Below are positions 1 through 12,100 of a DNA stretch of 64,000 bases, piece after piece. The position numbers and the translations under genes were made by a program. Numbering within the stretch: position 1 is the first letter of the stretch; each line of letters begins with the position of its first letter. The stretch is from the NCBI RefSeq assembly GCF_022458985.1, contig NC_061789.1:20626357-20690356 (forward strand), written 5' to 3'. Under the pieces are notes generated by a model. That model was not told the origin of the DNA. It made no database searches and was given only the letters and a program-made list of their open reading frames with translations. The DNA is from Mugil cephalus (Eukaryota > Chordata > Actinopteri > Mugiliformes > Mugilidae).

Positions 1-283
1 CGGAAAGTATTAAACAGTATTTACACTGAACATTTTAATGAAGTGGCGTTATTGGAAACTGCGTTAAAAAACTAGCTAGTTACTGGCTGTGAGCACCTTT
101 ACCTTCCGTAATGTAGAATGCCTGATAGACTGTATCATTGTAGAAGCTTAAGCTCGAAAACAAGTCTTGGTCTTCTCCCATAAAGACTGATCTCTGAAGG
201 GCAGAGATTGTTGTTCCTTTTTTTCAATCATACAAATCAAATGTGTACGATCGTTAATGGAAGTGGATAGGTGAACGGCAACG

Positions 284-480
284 GCGGTTAAAGGTTTGTG
301 GTTGAAAATTGGAGGTTGAAGATTTGTGGTTGAAAGTTGGAGGTTGAAAATTGAAGGGTTGAACTATTTGAGGTTGTATCTTTGAGGTTGATTTTTTTTA
401 TGTTAAATTTTATTAGGTTGATTTTTTTTTTTTATTTTTGAATTTTATGAGGTTGACTTTTTTTTGATGTTGATTTTTTC
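284..480. repeat. Degenerate GAGGTTGA-type minisatellite
   Basis: A core close to GAGGTTGA recurs about ten times, spaced by 8-30 bases. Early spacers read like 'agatttgtg' or 'aaagttg'; later ones are long T runs. The decay from left to right suggests an old tandem array that was expanded and then eroded, with T-rich slippage in the right half. No coding potential is seen. Confidence 0.6.
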
Positions 481-1118
481 ATGTTAACTACATTTACCTA
501 GCAATTTATATTCAAACTCTGATGGCACAGAAAAAATTCCATAACTTCTTTTCACTTTAAATTCCCTTCTTATTTTTAACTACTTTAAAGAGTCGTGCAC
601 ACAATATGTTACAGCCCGTTTAGGAGGTGCCTCACTCTTGTTGACAACTTAGCGCAACCCCACTGCTGTAGTTTAAAGCCAGGGTTTTCCAACAGGGATG
701 ACAGGTTTGCTTCCATCCTCTGATCACCCACCACCTCCACAGGCTCTAGAGGGCATCCCGGAAAAGAGCCAGCAGTCACACAGGATCCTGTCGGAGTCCA
801 CAGTCACTATGTTCGTTCCCTGGATGTTCACTGGGATGTGTGGTGTGTATTTGTCCCTGCAGAAATCTGCCAGTAACTACTCGGTTTTACTCACATTCAG
901 CTGGATGCAGTTTTCCTGGCACCTGTTTTCAGCTCACTTTGGTAGAACAAATACTTAAAAGTGGTAGTAAAGTAAATAAATAGTAAGAGTTCAAAGTGTT
1001 ATATATTATCATTGTTATTATTTTGTCTATATTTGTTCACATAGTTAAACACCACAGGGTGTCAACATTATATGAGATTGATGCAGTTAAATTTTTGCAG
1101 CTGAATATTTTATTGTTT

Positions 1119-1120
<2 letters not shown>

Positions 1121-1169
<49 letters not shown>
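1121..1169. repeat. (GT)n microsatellite
   Basis: About 24 uninterrupted GT units. The Cys-Val and Thr-His repeat open frames over it are artefacts of the dinucleotide. Confidence 0.97.
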
Positions 1170-1170
<1 letters not shown>

Positions 1171-2989
1171 CCATCACCATCCCTCCCTGGGAACTACCTT
1201 GTTGATCTTTATTGAGTGGAGTGACGTTGTGTGGCAGGGAGTGCAGTGCTACACCACAGTGAATAGAGGGGGAGAACAAAGGACAGAGAAGACGTGGAAG
1301 GACGGACAGAGGAAGGGAGGCATGTGGTGCTGGTAGGAACTGGTGGAGAGAATCCTGTCCTTTCTGAGTCACGTCACTCAGTTATTGAGGGGGTCCAGAG
1401 GGTTTCTGTGTAAATCTGTAGAAAGTGTCCAGGAGTGTAAGGGTGCCTCCAATAGAAGAGCTAAGTCAAAGATAGGGCACATAGTGATAGAATGAAAGAG
1501 CAGTCCAGTCCTTATTAGGTGGGACTCACACCACACATGCATGTGGGCATTCCCTAAATATGAGTGAGACCATCACCAGGGCCCAGAGTTGGGTTAGGGG
1601 ACCTGGCCCCGAAAACCACCCCAGTGCAGGAGCACAGTTCAGATTATTATATATATTAAAAAAAAAATGTAGCAACACTGCATAATAATTTCAGTGAATA
1701 CTATCATAAGCCATGTGTGACCAGAAAACATAGTCCAAAGATCTGTTTCAGCACGGGTGTTTAGGGAGGGTGTTGCAGTGCAAGTCTATTTTTCTGTTAA
1801 CATAAAACATGGTTTGATCATTTCCCTGAGAGCAGCCCTCTGGCTTTGGTCCTGTAAAATGTAAACCAGCATCGTGTTCATAATGCTTAAGTCAGCATCT
1901 TTAAGAAATTCCTTTAAACTTACTTGCTGAGTTGGTGGATCCACTTTAATTTCGAACCCAGGAGGTAAAGTGTTGTTCCATTTGTGTAACTGGTAAGACA
2001 AATTCTCAAGTCTAAAAATGACATTAAATCTAATACGGTCTCTCTATTGAAAAACACACTGCCCTTATCTCCACCAGCAAGAAGAATTGTCTTTTTAAGG
2101 AAAACTAATGTGTAAGGTGCCCTAGAAGTGATACATGTATTACTGCCTCTACATTCTTAGATTAGGATGACGATTTAAACAAAATTAAAACAAAAACGAT
2201 TTAAACAAAACATTTGCCCTTTTAAGAAAAACATCTTGCTGCCTAATGGTGTAATTCCTACTTTCTTCCTCAAGGTGATGCAATTTAACCATAACCAAAA
2301 AAACATACTCTCCAACTTTAACTTCATTTAGAGTTGAACGTTGTATTAAAAGCTTGTTTGGTGCATTCAGTTTTATATTGTTGTTGTTTTTTTCAAAACA
2401 TCAATTTGAATGCACGATGCTTAAACAACTTTCACATAAACATAAAAAATCATGAAGTGCTTGGTTCTCACCAGAGCTCAAAAGAAAAGAGGAAATATAT
2501 CAGAGAAATAACAACCTTAAAATGACATGTACACTCCCCTAACAACGCTGATATTTCCCCTTTTAAAAAAAAAAAAAAAAAGTTTTGTAGGTAATGCAAC
2601 AGAACCCAGTCAGTAGCATGTTAAACACCTCTTCAGAATAATCTCAACACATTATATAAAGTCATCAACACAATTGTAGCAGACTCACAAAAAGTGTTTG
2701 TCATTCTTCCACTATGATGTCAGCCCTCTATAACACATTGGCTTGAACCTGCGTGGGTGTGGAGACCACGTGAGCAGAGTTCCTCTATGTGCTATATTTT
2801 CTCATCTATAAAAGGAAATGTCACTTATGTTGTGTCAAGAAGAGCAGAGGGTTGAACACGTTTAAAAGCTGTTCAGGGTTTTCAGTGTAATTTTGACATC
2901 CATTCATCTCTTTACATCGATATATTTCAAATTTGAACAGAAACGGCATACATCAAATTTTGAAATTAACTACATTAATTCACTTCAAT

Positions 2990-3335
2990 TCTATTTTATT
3001 TATATAGTGTCAATAACATACAAATTGTCTCAAGATGCTTTAGAACATCCAGCCTGAAACCTGGCCTGAAACCCCCAGAGCAATCATGAAGATTAAAAAC
3101 AACCTTTTAGCAGGAAGAAACCTTGAGCAAAACCCAATTCATATGGAGGGACCCATCTTTTCAAGTCTAGCTGGGCAGAGACAGAAAAGACAGAGAAGAG
3201 ACCAGCAGGAGAACATCTGTCAGTGGATAACTGCAGGCCATGAAGACTGAGCTGGTTGATGAGACCACAACAACAGATGTAGTACGGAGTTCCACAGGTC
3301 AGTAACACACAACTCCAGGCCAGAGACACTCACTA
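2990..3335 (+). repeat. Fish interspersed repeat, L2/Maui-like LINE 3' end
   Basis: The block begins with a 'tttatttatatagtg' motif, continues with 'ttgtctcaagatgcttta' and 'aggaagaaaccttgagcaaa', and ends in an AG-rich part. This order (a genic-looking 'area of origin' motif, then 'tcaagatgctttata', then 'aacaggaagaaacct') is one I know from common teleost repeats attributed to L2/Maui-type LINE 3' regions. The family name is recalled rather than searched. It is diverged and has no usable reading frame. Confidence 0.5.
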
Positions 3336-3579
3336 GAAGATGGAGGAGCAGCTAATGTGCTATTCAGTTGTAGTATAGAACGGGATGACTAGTAAGAGAG
3401 AAGAAACTAAATTAAAAAATATATACAATGGGTAAAATATTATTATTGAACACATCACAATTTGTCATAATAAAGTTATTTCTAAAGGTGCTATTGACAT
3501 GAAATTTTCATCTGGTGTTGGTAACAACCAAAGTAATCCATACATAGAAAGAAACCAAATGAAATAAGCTCAAAAATCA

Positions 3580-4140
3580 ACTTGTGTGTAATAATGTAAA
3601 ACAACAGAGGGAAAAAGCTTTGAACACACACAGAAAGGGAGGTGGAAAAAGACACAGAAAGCCAAGACACCAGTTGAAATCTATCAGTGATCAGAAAACC
3701 ATCCTGCCCCTTGTCAGTGCAAATGATTATCAGCTGGTTCAGTCCACACTAATGGCCTTTAAAATGGTGTATCATTATCAAGGTATCACTCAAGGACCAT
3801 CTCATCATGGGTAAAAGCAAAGAACTCTCTAAAGTCCTTCGCAACCTTATTGTTGCTAAATATTCTGTTGACATTTGTTACAGGAGGATTTCTAAATTTC
3901 TGTAAGTTCCAGTGAGCACTGTTGGGGCCATAATCTAGAAGTGGAAAGAACATCATTCGACCATAAACCGCCTACGACCAAGTGCTTCTCGCAAGATTTC
4001 TGACAGAGAAGTGAAAAGAATTATCAGAAGAGTTGTCCAAAAGCCAAGGACCCCGTGTGGAGAGCTTCACGAAAGACCTGGAATTAGAAGGTAATTGTTT
4101 CAAAGAAAACAATAAGCATGCACTCAATGGCCATCAACTG
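3580..4140 (+). mobile_element. Tc1/mariner transposon fragment (5' part and transposase N-terminus)
   Basis: The 5' leader and transposase start of a common fish Tc1 element are visible. From the ATG at 3807 the frame reads MGKSKELSKVLRNLIVAKYS and then hits a stop at about 3903. The nucleotide similarity continues through the paired-like DNA-binding region ('aagtggaaagaacatcat', 'cgcaagatttctgacag', 'agagttgtccaaaagccaag') to about 4135. The match then ends abruptly where LINE sequence starts. The catalytic DDE part and the right terminal inverted repeat are missing, so it is a dead 5' fragment. Substitutions and stops indicate an old copy. Confidence 0.8.
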
Positions 4141-4144
4141 TGAT

Positions 4145-5300
4145 CATCACTGCCGACTGTTAGAAGACAGCTAGGGAAACTTCACTCTGGCAAGGCTGCA
4201 GGCCTGATGGGGTCAGCCCCAGGGTGCTCAAAACCTGTGCTCTGTGGAAATCTTCAGAATGTCTTCAACATGAGCCTGAGTCCGTAGAGAGTCCCTGTGA
4301 TGCGTTGAAGACATCCTGCCTAGTTCCTGTGCTGAAGACGCCACGACCTGGTGTCTCGAAGGACTACAGACCTGTGGCGCTGACCTCCCACATCATGAAG
4401 ACCCTGGAGAGACTCATCTTAGAGCAACTCCGACCCGTGGTCAAGCCACATTTGGACCCCCTCCAGTTTGCCTACCAGCTCCAACTTGGAGTTGAGGATG
4501 CCATCATCTTCCTGCTCAACCGTGTCTACACCCACCTGGACAAGGTGGCAAGTACTGTGAGAGTCATATTTTTTTGACTGCTTCTAGTGCTTTCAACACC
4601 ATCTGCCCGGCTCTTCTGGGTGAGAAGATGATGGCGATGCAGGTGGATTCCCCCCATGTGTCGTGGATTGTTGACTACCTGACTGGCAGACCACAGTATA
4701 TGTCCTCTCTCCCTTTCTCTTCACCATCTACACCACGGACTTCAACCACTGCAAGGAGACCTGTCATTTACAGAAGTTTTCTGATGACTCTGCAGTGGTT
4801 GGATGCATCAGCAAGGGTGACGAGGTGGAGTACAGGACTGTTGTGGACAACTTTGTCACATGGTCTGAGCAGAACGATCTGCAGCTCCCCTGTATGCTAG
4901 GGGACTCTGGTCTTTACTATGTGCAATAACCCATGTTTATAAATATATTGCTACTGAGATGTGCAATAACACATGCTACACTTTATTATTTTCATATACT
5001 TATATATATTGTGTATATATTTCCTTATATATTCTCACCATGTGCAATCATTTTTCCCGCTGTGCAGTACCCCATATTTAATGTCACTGTAGAGTAACAA
5101 CTCAGAACACAGGTTCACTTATACTTGTACATATTGTTATATATATATATTTCTTATATTTTTTACATTCTCTTACTTATTCTTAATGCTTACAGTGCTC
5201 TTTGTTCTTAACACTGGTACACTTTGGGTTGGAGCTGCTGTAACGAAAAGTATTTCCCCCTGTGATCGATGAAGTAATTCTGATTCTGATTCTGACATAC
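4145..5300 (+). mobile_element. 5'-truncated non-LTR retrotransposon (Rex1/CR1/L2-like)
   Basis: The reverse transcriptase fingers and palm region is recognisable in pieces. It runs from 'VRRQLGKLHSGKAAGPDGV' at about 4155, through KDYRPVALTSHIMKTLERL and DPLQFAYQ at 4360-4480, to a DFSSAFNT-like segment (here disrupted) and VSWIVDYLTGRPQ near 4660. Frame changes and stops break it, so it cannot act. The 3' end has AT-rich sequence, then 'cgaaaagtatttccccctg' and the simple tail (gattct)n at about 5276-5299, typical of jockey-superfamily fish LINEs. It starts exactly where the Tc1 fragment stops, which suggests insertion into or rearrangement with that element. Clade assignment is from memory. 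Confidence 0.75.
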
Positions 5301-5399
5301 CAGATAGTTTGTAAATTCCAGGGAAGAAGTTGGAGGCAGCAGCTGTTTGCCCTCAGGTCAAACGGATTGATATTATCTATAGTGACCAACTTGGCCAAG

Positions 5400-5930
5400 T
5401 ACCTGTCCCTGATATCTTTGCTGAGTTTGTCTCAGTATCTCCTCGTTTTCCTTTTGTTTTCCATTTTCCAAAATGGTGATGGGGGCATGTCATTCACGTG
5501 ACTGACAAAGACTGATAGAGACAAGTCCATTGTTTGAATCCATGAGGAGATCGCTGGTAAATTTAACCAGACTTTTGTGTCTTTCTGTACTGTGATGGAA
5601 GCTGACTGAAACTCAAGAAGCCATTCCTGTTTAAATGGTCACGTAACTGATTATCAACAACCTTTCTAGAATTTTAGAAATAAAAGGAAGGTTGGATATT
5701 GATCTGTAGTTGAATGATTTTGTAAAAGCTTAATTAAAGACTTGATATGGAAGTGTTAATAGAAAATCCTCCTTGAGCAATGTAGTCAGGGTAGATCTAG
5801 AAGAAGTTGGTTTAAGAAGTGAAATTATTGAAGTGAATTCAGAAAGATTTACTGGAGAGACGGTTTCCAAATTTTCATAAGGTCCTCCAGATGTTTCTAA
5901 TACCATTGTACTTATATCTTTGACAGCTGA
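5400..5930 (-). mobile_element. L2-type LINE reverse transcriptase fragment, antisense
   Basis: Reading the minus strand from about 5930 downward gives a degraded linker such as 'LKPTSSRSTLTTLLKED'. It is followed at about 5720-5650 by FNYRSISNLPFISKILE, which matches the well-known YRPISNLPFLSKILE motif of L2-clade reverse transcriptases. Further on, a degraded HHSTE...LVKFTSDLLMDSNNGL part follows. Several stops and frame changes are present. Only this internal part remains; neither end is clear. Confidence 0.65.
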
Positions 5931-5934
5931 ACAT

Positions 5935-6206
5935 TCAGCTAGACCTTCAGGAGCACAGGACCAGCAGAGTGAGGAATAACTTTACCCCAGAGCTGTGACC
6001 ATACTAAACTATACCCTCCGCTGACCCCTACACACCAGTCCACTCACACCCTTCAGCTCCTCACTCCCTCTCTGACTAAAGACTGCTGCACCATATCCAC
6101 CACATAGCCACTGCATTACTGGACTGTGCTGCACAGATGCCAAACTGTGCAGCACAAACATTGCAGTGTACCTGTGCATAATAAAGTTGAATCTAATCTA
6201 AATTTA
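5935..6206 (+). repeat. LINE 3' tail remnant
   Basis: This stretch is C-rich, then reads 'gtgcataataaagttgaatctaatcta', ending in a short (gaatcta)n tail. That is the usual 3' end of a fish non-LTR element of the Rex1/CR1 type. No reverse transcriptase is left. Confidence 0.55.
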
Positions 6207-7555
6207 CAAATAAACTACATTTACAAGTATTTCGGGTACAGTTACCATTAAAGTAGGCAGAAGAGCAACTAAACATGTGACAGGATGTGCAAGAGTGAAA
6301 AGTAGAAGCGGGGGGAGACAGAGTAGTCACAGATAGAGAGTGCCTTTGCAGTAGAGCATGCACCGTGACGAGTTTGAAACCACGGTCTCTTGGCAAACTG
6401 CTGAAGTTAACAGGTCCAAGTTGATTAAATGACAGTGAGATGTGAGATTCACAAGGAGCTATAGATTATGCCTGTGTATTCACCAGACCTGATCTACAGC
6501 CATGAGACAGATGACAGTAGTGCATATTGTGTTAGCTTATGTGTGAAATAAACTAATTGCTTGTTCAGTTTTTATCTCATGTAGGTCAGTCTGTCAGATA
6601 TAGGGAGATTTTATTTACTCTAGTTTTACAAGTATTATTTCAGTTTGTATTTGTGAGTAACTAGGTTGAAAAAGGAAGTGAGAATGTAAGAGTAATGCTT
6701 TCAGTGTTCTATGATCCAACAGTTTAGATGTCACATACTGATAAGGTGGAAATCAGGCAGGAAATTTGACATTTGCGTGTTATTTTACTAGATAGCCTGA
6801 CTTTCTCTCTCCGTGGTTAGCGGGCTCTCAAAGATGTCTTACCGGCAACCACCATGGTATGGTTGCAAATTTAGAAATTCAGCAACTTGCATAACCACAA
6901 ACCAACTGCATGTTGAGCAGTTGGTGGTGTCGCAAAATCACACATAGATTATTTAGCAAATTTTCGACAGGCTTCAAAATGAATTCATGCTGCGTAGTCA
7001 TGTTACCCATTATTTAAGTCTTAAACATTTACAGGCCTTTTTTGCATGTGAAAGAACTTCAACACTATTCCACATTGCAGTAGCCATTGCATCATCTGCA
7101 CAACAGTTCTGATTCAGACTGTTTTATTGGGAAAGAATGATAGTTACAGCGCTCAGTGTAAGACGCACGCAAATCCGTTAGACCAGACTGAAAAGACTCC
7201 ATTATGACCTTTCAGTTGAGGCTTTGTCTGGAAGTTGTTGAGATAGCTGGGCCACACTGAAGTCCCTGCTCATTGTTTGAGAATACAGAAAGAACACCAA
7301 AGAAAACAAAGACATCCAACACAACACACCCGAAGCTCCGTAAGTACACTATCTTGGTATAGACAGGAAGACGGCTGTGAGATAACAGAGTAAGCCCTGG
7401 GTGCCTGCCATGATCATACTGACCTGAAATCCTTCTTTGATAAAAAGACGGTCAGCCAACTCAAATGGAACAGATTTATCTCTTGGATACAGCCTATGTG
7501 CAAAAGTGCTATTAGGTGTTAAGATGTTGACATTGTTTAGTCACTCTTAAATAAT
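6207..7555. other. Gene-free spacer
   Basis: I see no gene, RNA or clear repeat in this AT-rich interval. The minus-strand open frame at 6193-6396 has no recognisable domain. Confidence 0.5.
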
Positions 7556-7557
7556 AA

Positions 7558-7795
7558 TTCATTCATTCATTTTCTGTAACCGGCTGTCTTCTGAAGGGTC
7601 ATGGGAGTGCTGGAGCCTATCCCAGGTCGCCTTACGTGACGAACAGAGAGAGACAGGAAACCATTCACTCTCACACCTACGGTCAATTTAGAATCATCAA
7701 AGAACCTCATGAGGACGTCTGACAGAGGGAGAACATACAAACTCCACGCAGAAAGGCCCGAGTCGGACGGTGCATTCAAAATCACAACAATGAGT
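7558..7795 (+). repeat. Fish LINE 3' end (Expander/RTE-like)
   Basis: The block starts with 'attcattcattttctgtaac' followed by 'ggtcatgggagtgctggagc', then 'caggtcgcc', 'ccattcactctcacacctac' and 'gggagaacatacaaactcca'. This is a very common teleost repeat that I associate with Expander/RTE LINE 3' regions. The copy is internally shortened compared with the version I remember. The minus-strand open frame across it is spurious. Confidence 0.6.
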
Positions 7796-9119
7796 GTACC
7801 CCATCACAATTTAATAGTAGTATATATTTAAACATAAATTCAGTTCACACTCTGATATTTTTACAGTCCATGTCTCGGCTCCTCTGCGAGTATGTTATGT
7901 GCTACACTAACAGTCCCTTGAGGCCTGCTATCTGTCTTCGTGTTCCAAGACCCACAAAGGCCAAAAGCCCCATTATTGTTTGTGTGAAGTGTGAATGACC
8001 TCGCCACTGGGAGCTGGAACATGAAAGTTGCTGAAAACACAACAATTTGTTTTGTTTCGTCAGGCTTGTCTCATAGGTACGATATGATTTCATTTCCTTA
8101 AGTGTTCAGCTCACCCCAGCCAACACAGATGTGTAAGGTCATATGCAGCATGCCTGTAATCACACCTTCTGTGCACACATACGATGAAAAAAAAAATGTG
8201 TTAACGCATCAACAAGCAAAGAACATTATGTACTTCCTGTCTTTCACAGTTTTTCAGGGTTTTACCTAAATTTGGTTTGTAAGGGCTAGTATACTACATT
8301 TGTGTTCCCTGTGAGGATTAAAGACAATTTGAATATGTACCAGTATTGAATACAAGTACAGTAGACTAATCTTCAGCTAATGGAGAATTACATGCAGGGT
8401 ATAGTCTGTTGTCTGTGGAAAATAGAACAGCAGAAGTTTAGATTGTTTTAGCCTTTTCCAAACTCAACATTTTTTCCATTGTCTCATACAGAGGCACTCG
8501 GGGGCAATATCCATAAATGTGTCATTGCTATAGTCAGCAGGCTGTGTCTATGGGAGGGTATCCCAGCCAGCCGTACTCTGAAACACAATGACCTGTCTAA
8601 CAATCTAAACCCCTCTTAACCCCTCTGCCCCCTAACCAACAAGGGCGAAAGAAAATAAAAGAGTTTAACAAAGTCGGATAAACACATTTGCTAGAATGAA
8701 GTGAGCAGCCGTAACTTTTTTTTCTCAACCCAACCCAAAGAGAAAAAAAAGAGTTGAGCTCATTCTAACCACAGTCGGAGAGAGAAACGCCTCCTCCTAA
8801 AAATCTGCTCATTTCAGGATATCCTTCAGTACAGTCACATCAGATGTGTGGTACAGACAGAGGCAGGCGAAGACATCGGGGCAGTCATTCTATGACATAT
8901 AGTAATATGCTATAATATTGCTATTTTAATTTGAGGAATTTCTGGTATTGTTATATAGAGTAGCTTCTTCTTCCATAGACATCAAATTGGCGAGAGGATT
9001 CGTACGTATTTTTCCGCTTTACTTTTCTTATTTTTTTTTCCAAACAACTAAGAGAACTTGAGAAAAAGTTGAAAGGACAAGAAAGGTTTACAGATCTGTA
9101 TGCTTTTTACGTTTTCACC
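7796..9119. other. Upstream region of the adhesion GPCR
   Basis: No separate gene was found. The interval contains the presumed promoter and 5' UTR of the adhesion GPCR gene. No clear TATA box could be chosen, and the transcription start is not visible. Confidence 0.4.
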
Positions 9120-12100
9120 ATGACCAGCAGGAGGATCCTCGTGATACTGGGTGAGTCACATCAGCCGTCCATTTGCACAGTACTTAGAATAGGGGGGAAA
9201 ACCTTTAAGACAATAAAAATGTCATGTATATGTCTTGTATTGTAGTAATATACTAATCTCTATTTCCAAATTCTGTATTACTTTATTTTACTGAATTTTG
9301 AAATTCCATTTACTGCATTACTGTCTGTCTGACAGTATTTGTCTGTAGTTTCACTGTGGTGAAAAACTGCCACAGTACTAAAAAAGATAAAACTCAGCCC
9401 CCTCTCCTCACGGCATGCACTACTTGTTGCCTGATAGCAATCACAATCACACATCACCTTCAGAGAGAGAGAGAGAAAAAAAAAAAACAGTGTGTTGCCA
9501 TGACAGCGAGAAATGTGTTGTGATTCAGCGATCATGACATATGCAGGTAAAATGTGGGAATGGCACGGTCACAGACTTGATATGTTGTGTGTTACCTATT
9601 AGCAGATATGAAGATAACATTTATCAGCCTTTATCTTGCATTTTAAGACATCCCCTTAAATTTGTAATGAAATGATCAAGAGCTCCCATATCACCCAAAA
9701 AACACACTTTGCTTTGCCTAACTTTGGTGGTTCGTGCATCTCAACAATTTTCTCTGTGACTATTTTCTTGTGTGAAATACTGGTATTAAAGGGCATAAAA
9801 CAACAAAAGTAGTTATGTATTTTAGGCATAATCTTGAATGATGTCATACAGGAAACTCCTAAAAACGGACTCTTTCCCCGCGTTTCGGGACTTTTGCCGT
9901 GTCAGCTGAACTGAATCCTCGTACATTGGAGTAAATGCACAGACAACTGGGTGCTGGTCATTTTGGAAGAAAAAAGTGCCAACGTTCTAATATTACTTAG
10001 GCAGCGAAGCAAACCAGTTGATTTCCCAGCAATATTTACATATTTTATGATCGTGAAAGAGATTTGTCACATTAGACTAGTTTAAGGGATAATGATTTTT
10101 TTTCATGAACTCTTTTACAGACTGATAGTTCCTTGCTTGCTTTTCAGCTCTGTTCCTCTTCTTCACCACGTCAAAAGGCTGCCCTAAGGGATTTGGTAGA
10201 AAGAGGGGCAAATGTGTTGGTATGGAAAACAAAGTTATTTCACATTCAGTCCTATATATAAAAACAGCCATGTTGTAGCATGTACTCCACCTTTTTTCAC
10301 ATCATCTTTTCCTTGATTAAGATGAGGATGAATGCAATGATTTGATAAACCCATGTGGAGACAATGGGAACTGTAAGAATACAAATGGCAGCTTCTACTG
10401 CGAGTGTGACGAAGGTTTCAGACTCCAAACTAATGTGACTTGTAAAGGTAAGGCATCTTGAAACCATGACCGAGACTGTAATTCATGTCTGATAAAAGTT
10501 TCCAGCTCTCATCACTGAAAGTTCTGTTCTTATCCTTGCTTTAAGATATCAACGAATGTTTGGAAACCCCAGACATATGTGGACCTAATGCCATATGCCA
10601 AAACACAATCCCACAATATTCCTGCAGTTGTAAGGATGGGTTTTACCCAAGTGCTAAGGAGAAAACTTTCCTTCATGATAAAAATGTTACATGTACAGGT
10701 AACATGTTGTTCTGATCCTCTCATGTCTCAATGTAAACTTATTATAAATGTGACCTTTCTATTCTTAGCTAATTTTAAATCTCTTCTGTTCTTATCCTTG
10801 CTTTAAGATATCAACGAATGTTTGGAAACCACAGACATATGTGGACCTAATGCCATATGTAAAAACACAATCCCACATTATTTCTGCAGTTGTAAGGATG
10901 GGTTTTACCCAAGTGCTAAGGAGAAAACTTTCCTTCATGGTGAAAATGTTATGTGTACAGGTAACATGTTGTTCTGATCCTCTCAAGTCTCAATGTAAAC
11001 TTATAATAAATGTGACCTTTCTATTCTTAGCTAATTTTAAATCTCTTCTTCTGTTATTTTATGAAGTAATTATTCTAATTCTAATGTACTTTTTTTATGT
11101 GCTCATAAATTACCAAGCACCATTCTGTATTCTGAACATTACAGTGCTCTGGGCTATTTATTGTTTCCTCGACCACCGACTAAAACACAGAGTGTAACCA
11201 TTTTCCTGTCACTCATTTGTTTCCATTTTAGACATATGTGTGATTAAGAAGACAATCTGCGGAAATGGAACGTGCTACCAGGGACCCAGTGGCCATTACT
11301 GTGAATGCCACGTAGGGTTCACTAACTACGGCAGAGAAAAGTCTCACTGCACCGGTAAGAACGCCACAGCACTAAACTTTTTCCAGCATACAAAGCTAAA
11401 CTGGTGTTTGCTCAGTAAATATTTAAAAAGAACATTTAAGTATGCAGTAAACACCAGGAAGCTCATTTTACGGATCTAACTTCCTTTTTTTCTCAGAATT
11501 TAACTATGATGTTATCAATGAAATGAACAACCTGAACGAGGTAACTCCACATTGAAAAATGTTCACTGTTCATTAAATAGTCCATTGTCTCATACATTTG
11601 TTTCATCCTCCACACAAATCCCTCCTCCAGACATTTCCCAATGCACACGGCCTTGTGAACCAGCTGAAGGGTTATTATCAGACGCTAGCAGAGAACAAAA
11701 GTCTAAAGGGGCTTGGTGAAGAGGACTTATTAAAGGTAAAATTCAATGCAATGCAAATTCAAGATCTTCACAACAGGAATAGAAACAGGAAATTCTAGCC
11801 CCTTCAAGCACAGTCACATGGTATCCACATGTCTGCACACTGTAGACTGTTTATGTTGACCTGACGTGGTATGCAGACTGAGAGTCTGTCACAGTCTGAC
11901 TGTGTTTCTTGTTTCTCTCTGCTCCCCACCACTCCCTCTCCGCCTCCTCTCCTGTCACTGTAGAGACTGCTGTCTATCATTGATGAGCTCTTGTCCGGTG
12001 GAGCCTTCCACGATAACAGGAAAGTCTCCAACTTTCTGGACTTGGTGGAGTACATTCTGAGGCTCATAGGACCCTTCATTGATGCCCCAGGAGCAAATAG

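Larger units (their letters stand above)
1..2985. other. Gene-poor left flank
   Basis: No gene could be supported here. The stretch is AT-rich and holds a degenerate minisatellite (284-480), a (GT)n tract (1121-1169) and short homopolymers. The open frames at 698-958 and around the GT tract have no recognisable domain. On the minus strand, roughly 1925-2045, a short open frame is bounded by splice-like AG and GTAAGT signals. I do not recognise its product, so it is only reported as an observation. Confidence 0.5.

Noticed and set aside
1118-1372. Open frames coding poly Cys-Val and poly Thr-His
   Set aside because: They are translations of the (GT)n microsatellite and its flanks.
5183-5398. 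Minus-strand frame reading RDRYLAKLVTIDNINPFDL-like sequence
   Set aside because: It recalls conserved stretches of other fish transposon proteins, but it is too short and overlaps the LINE tail, so I could not name it.
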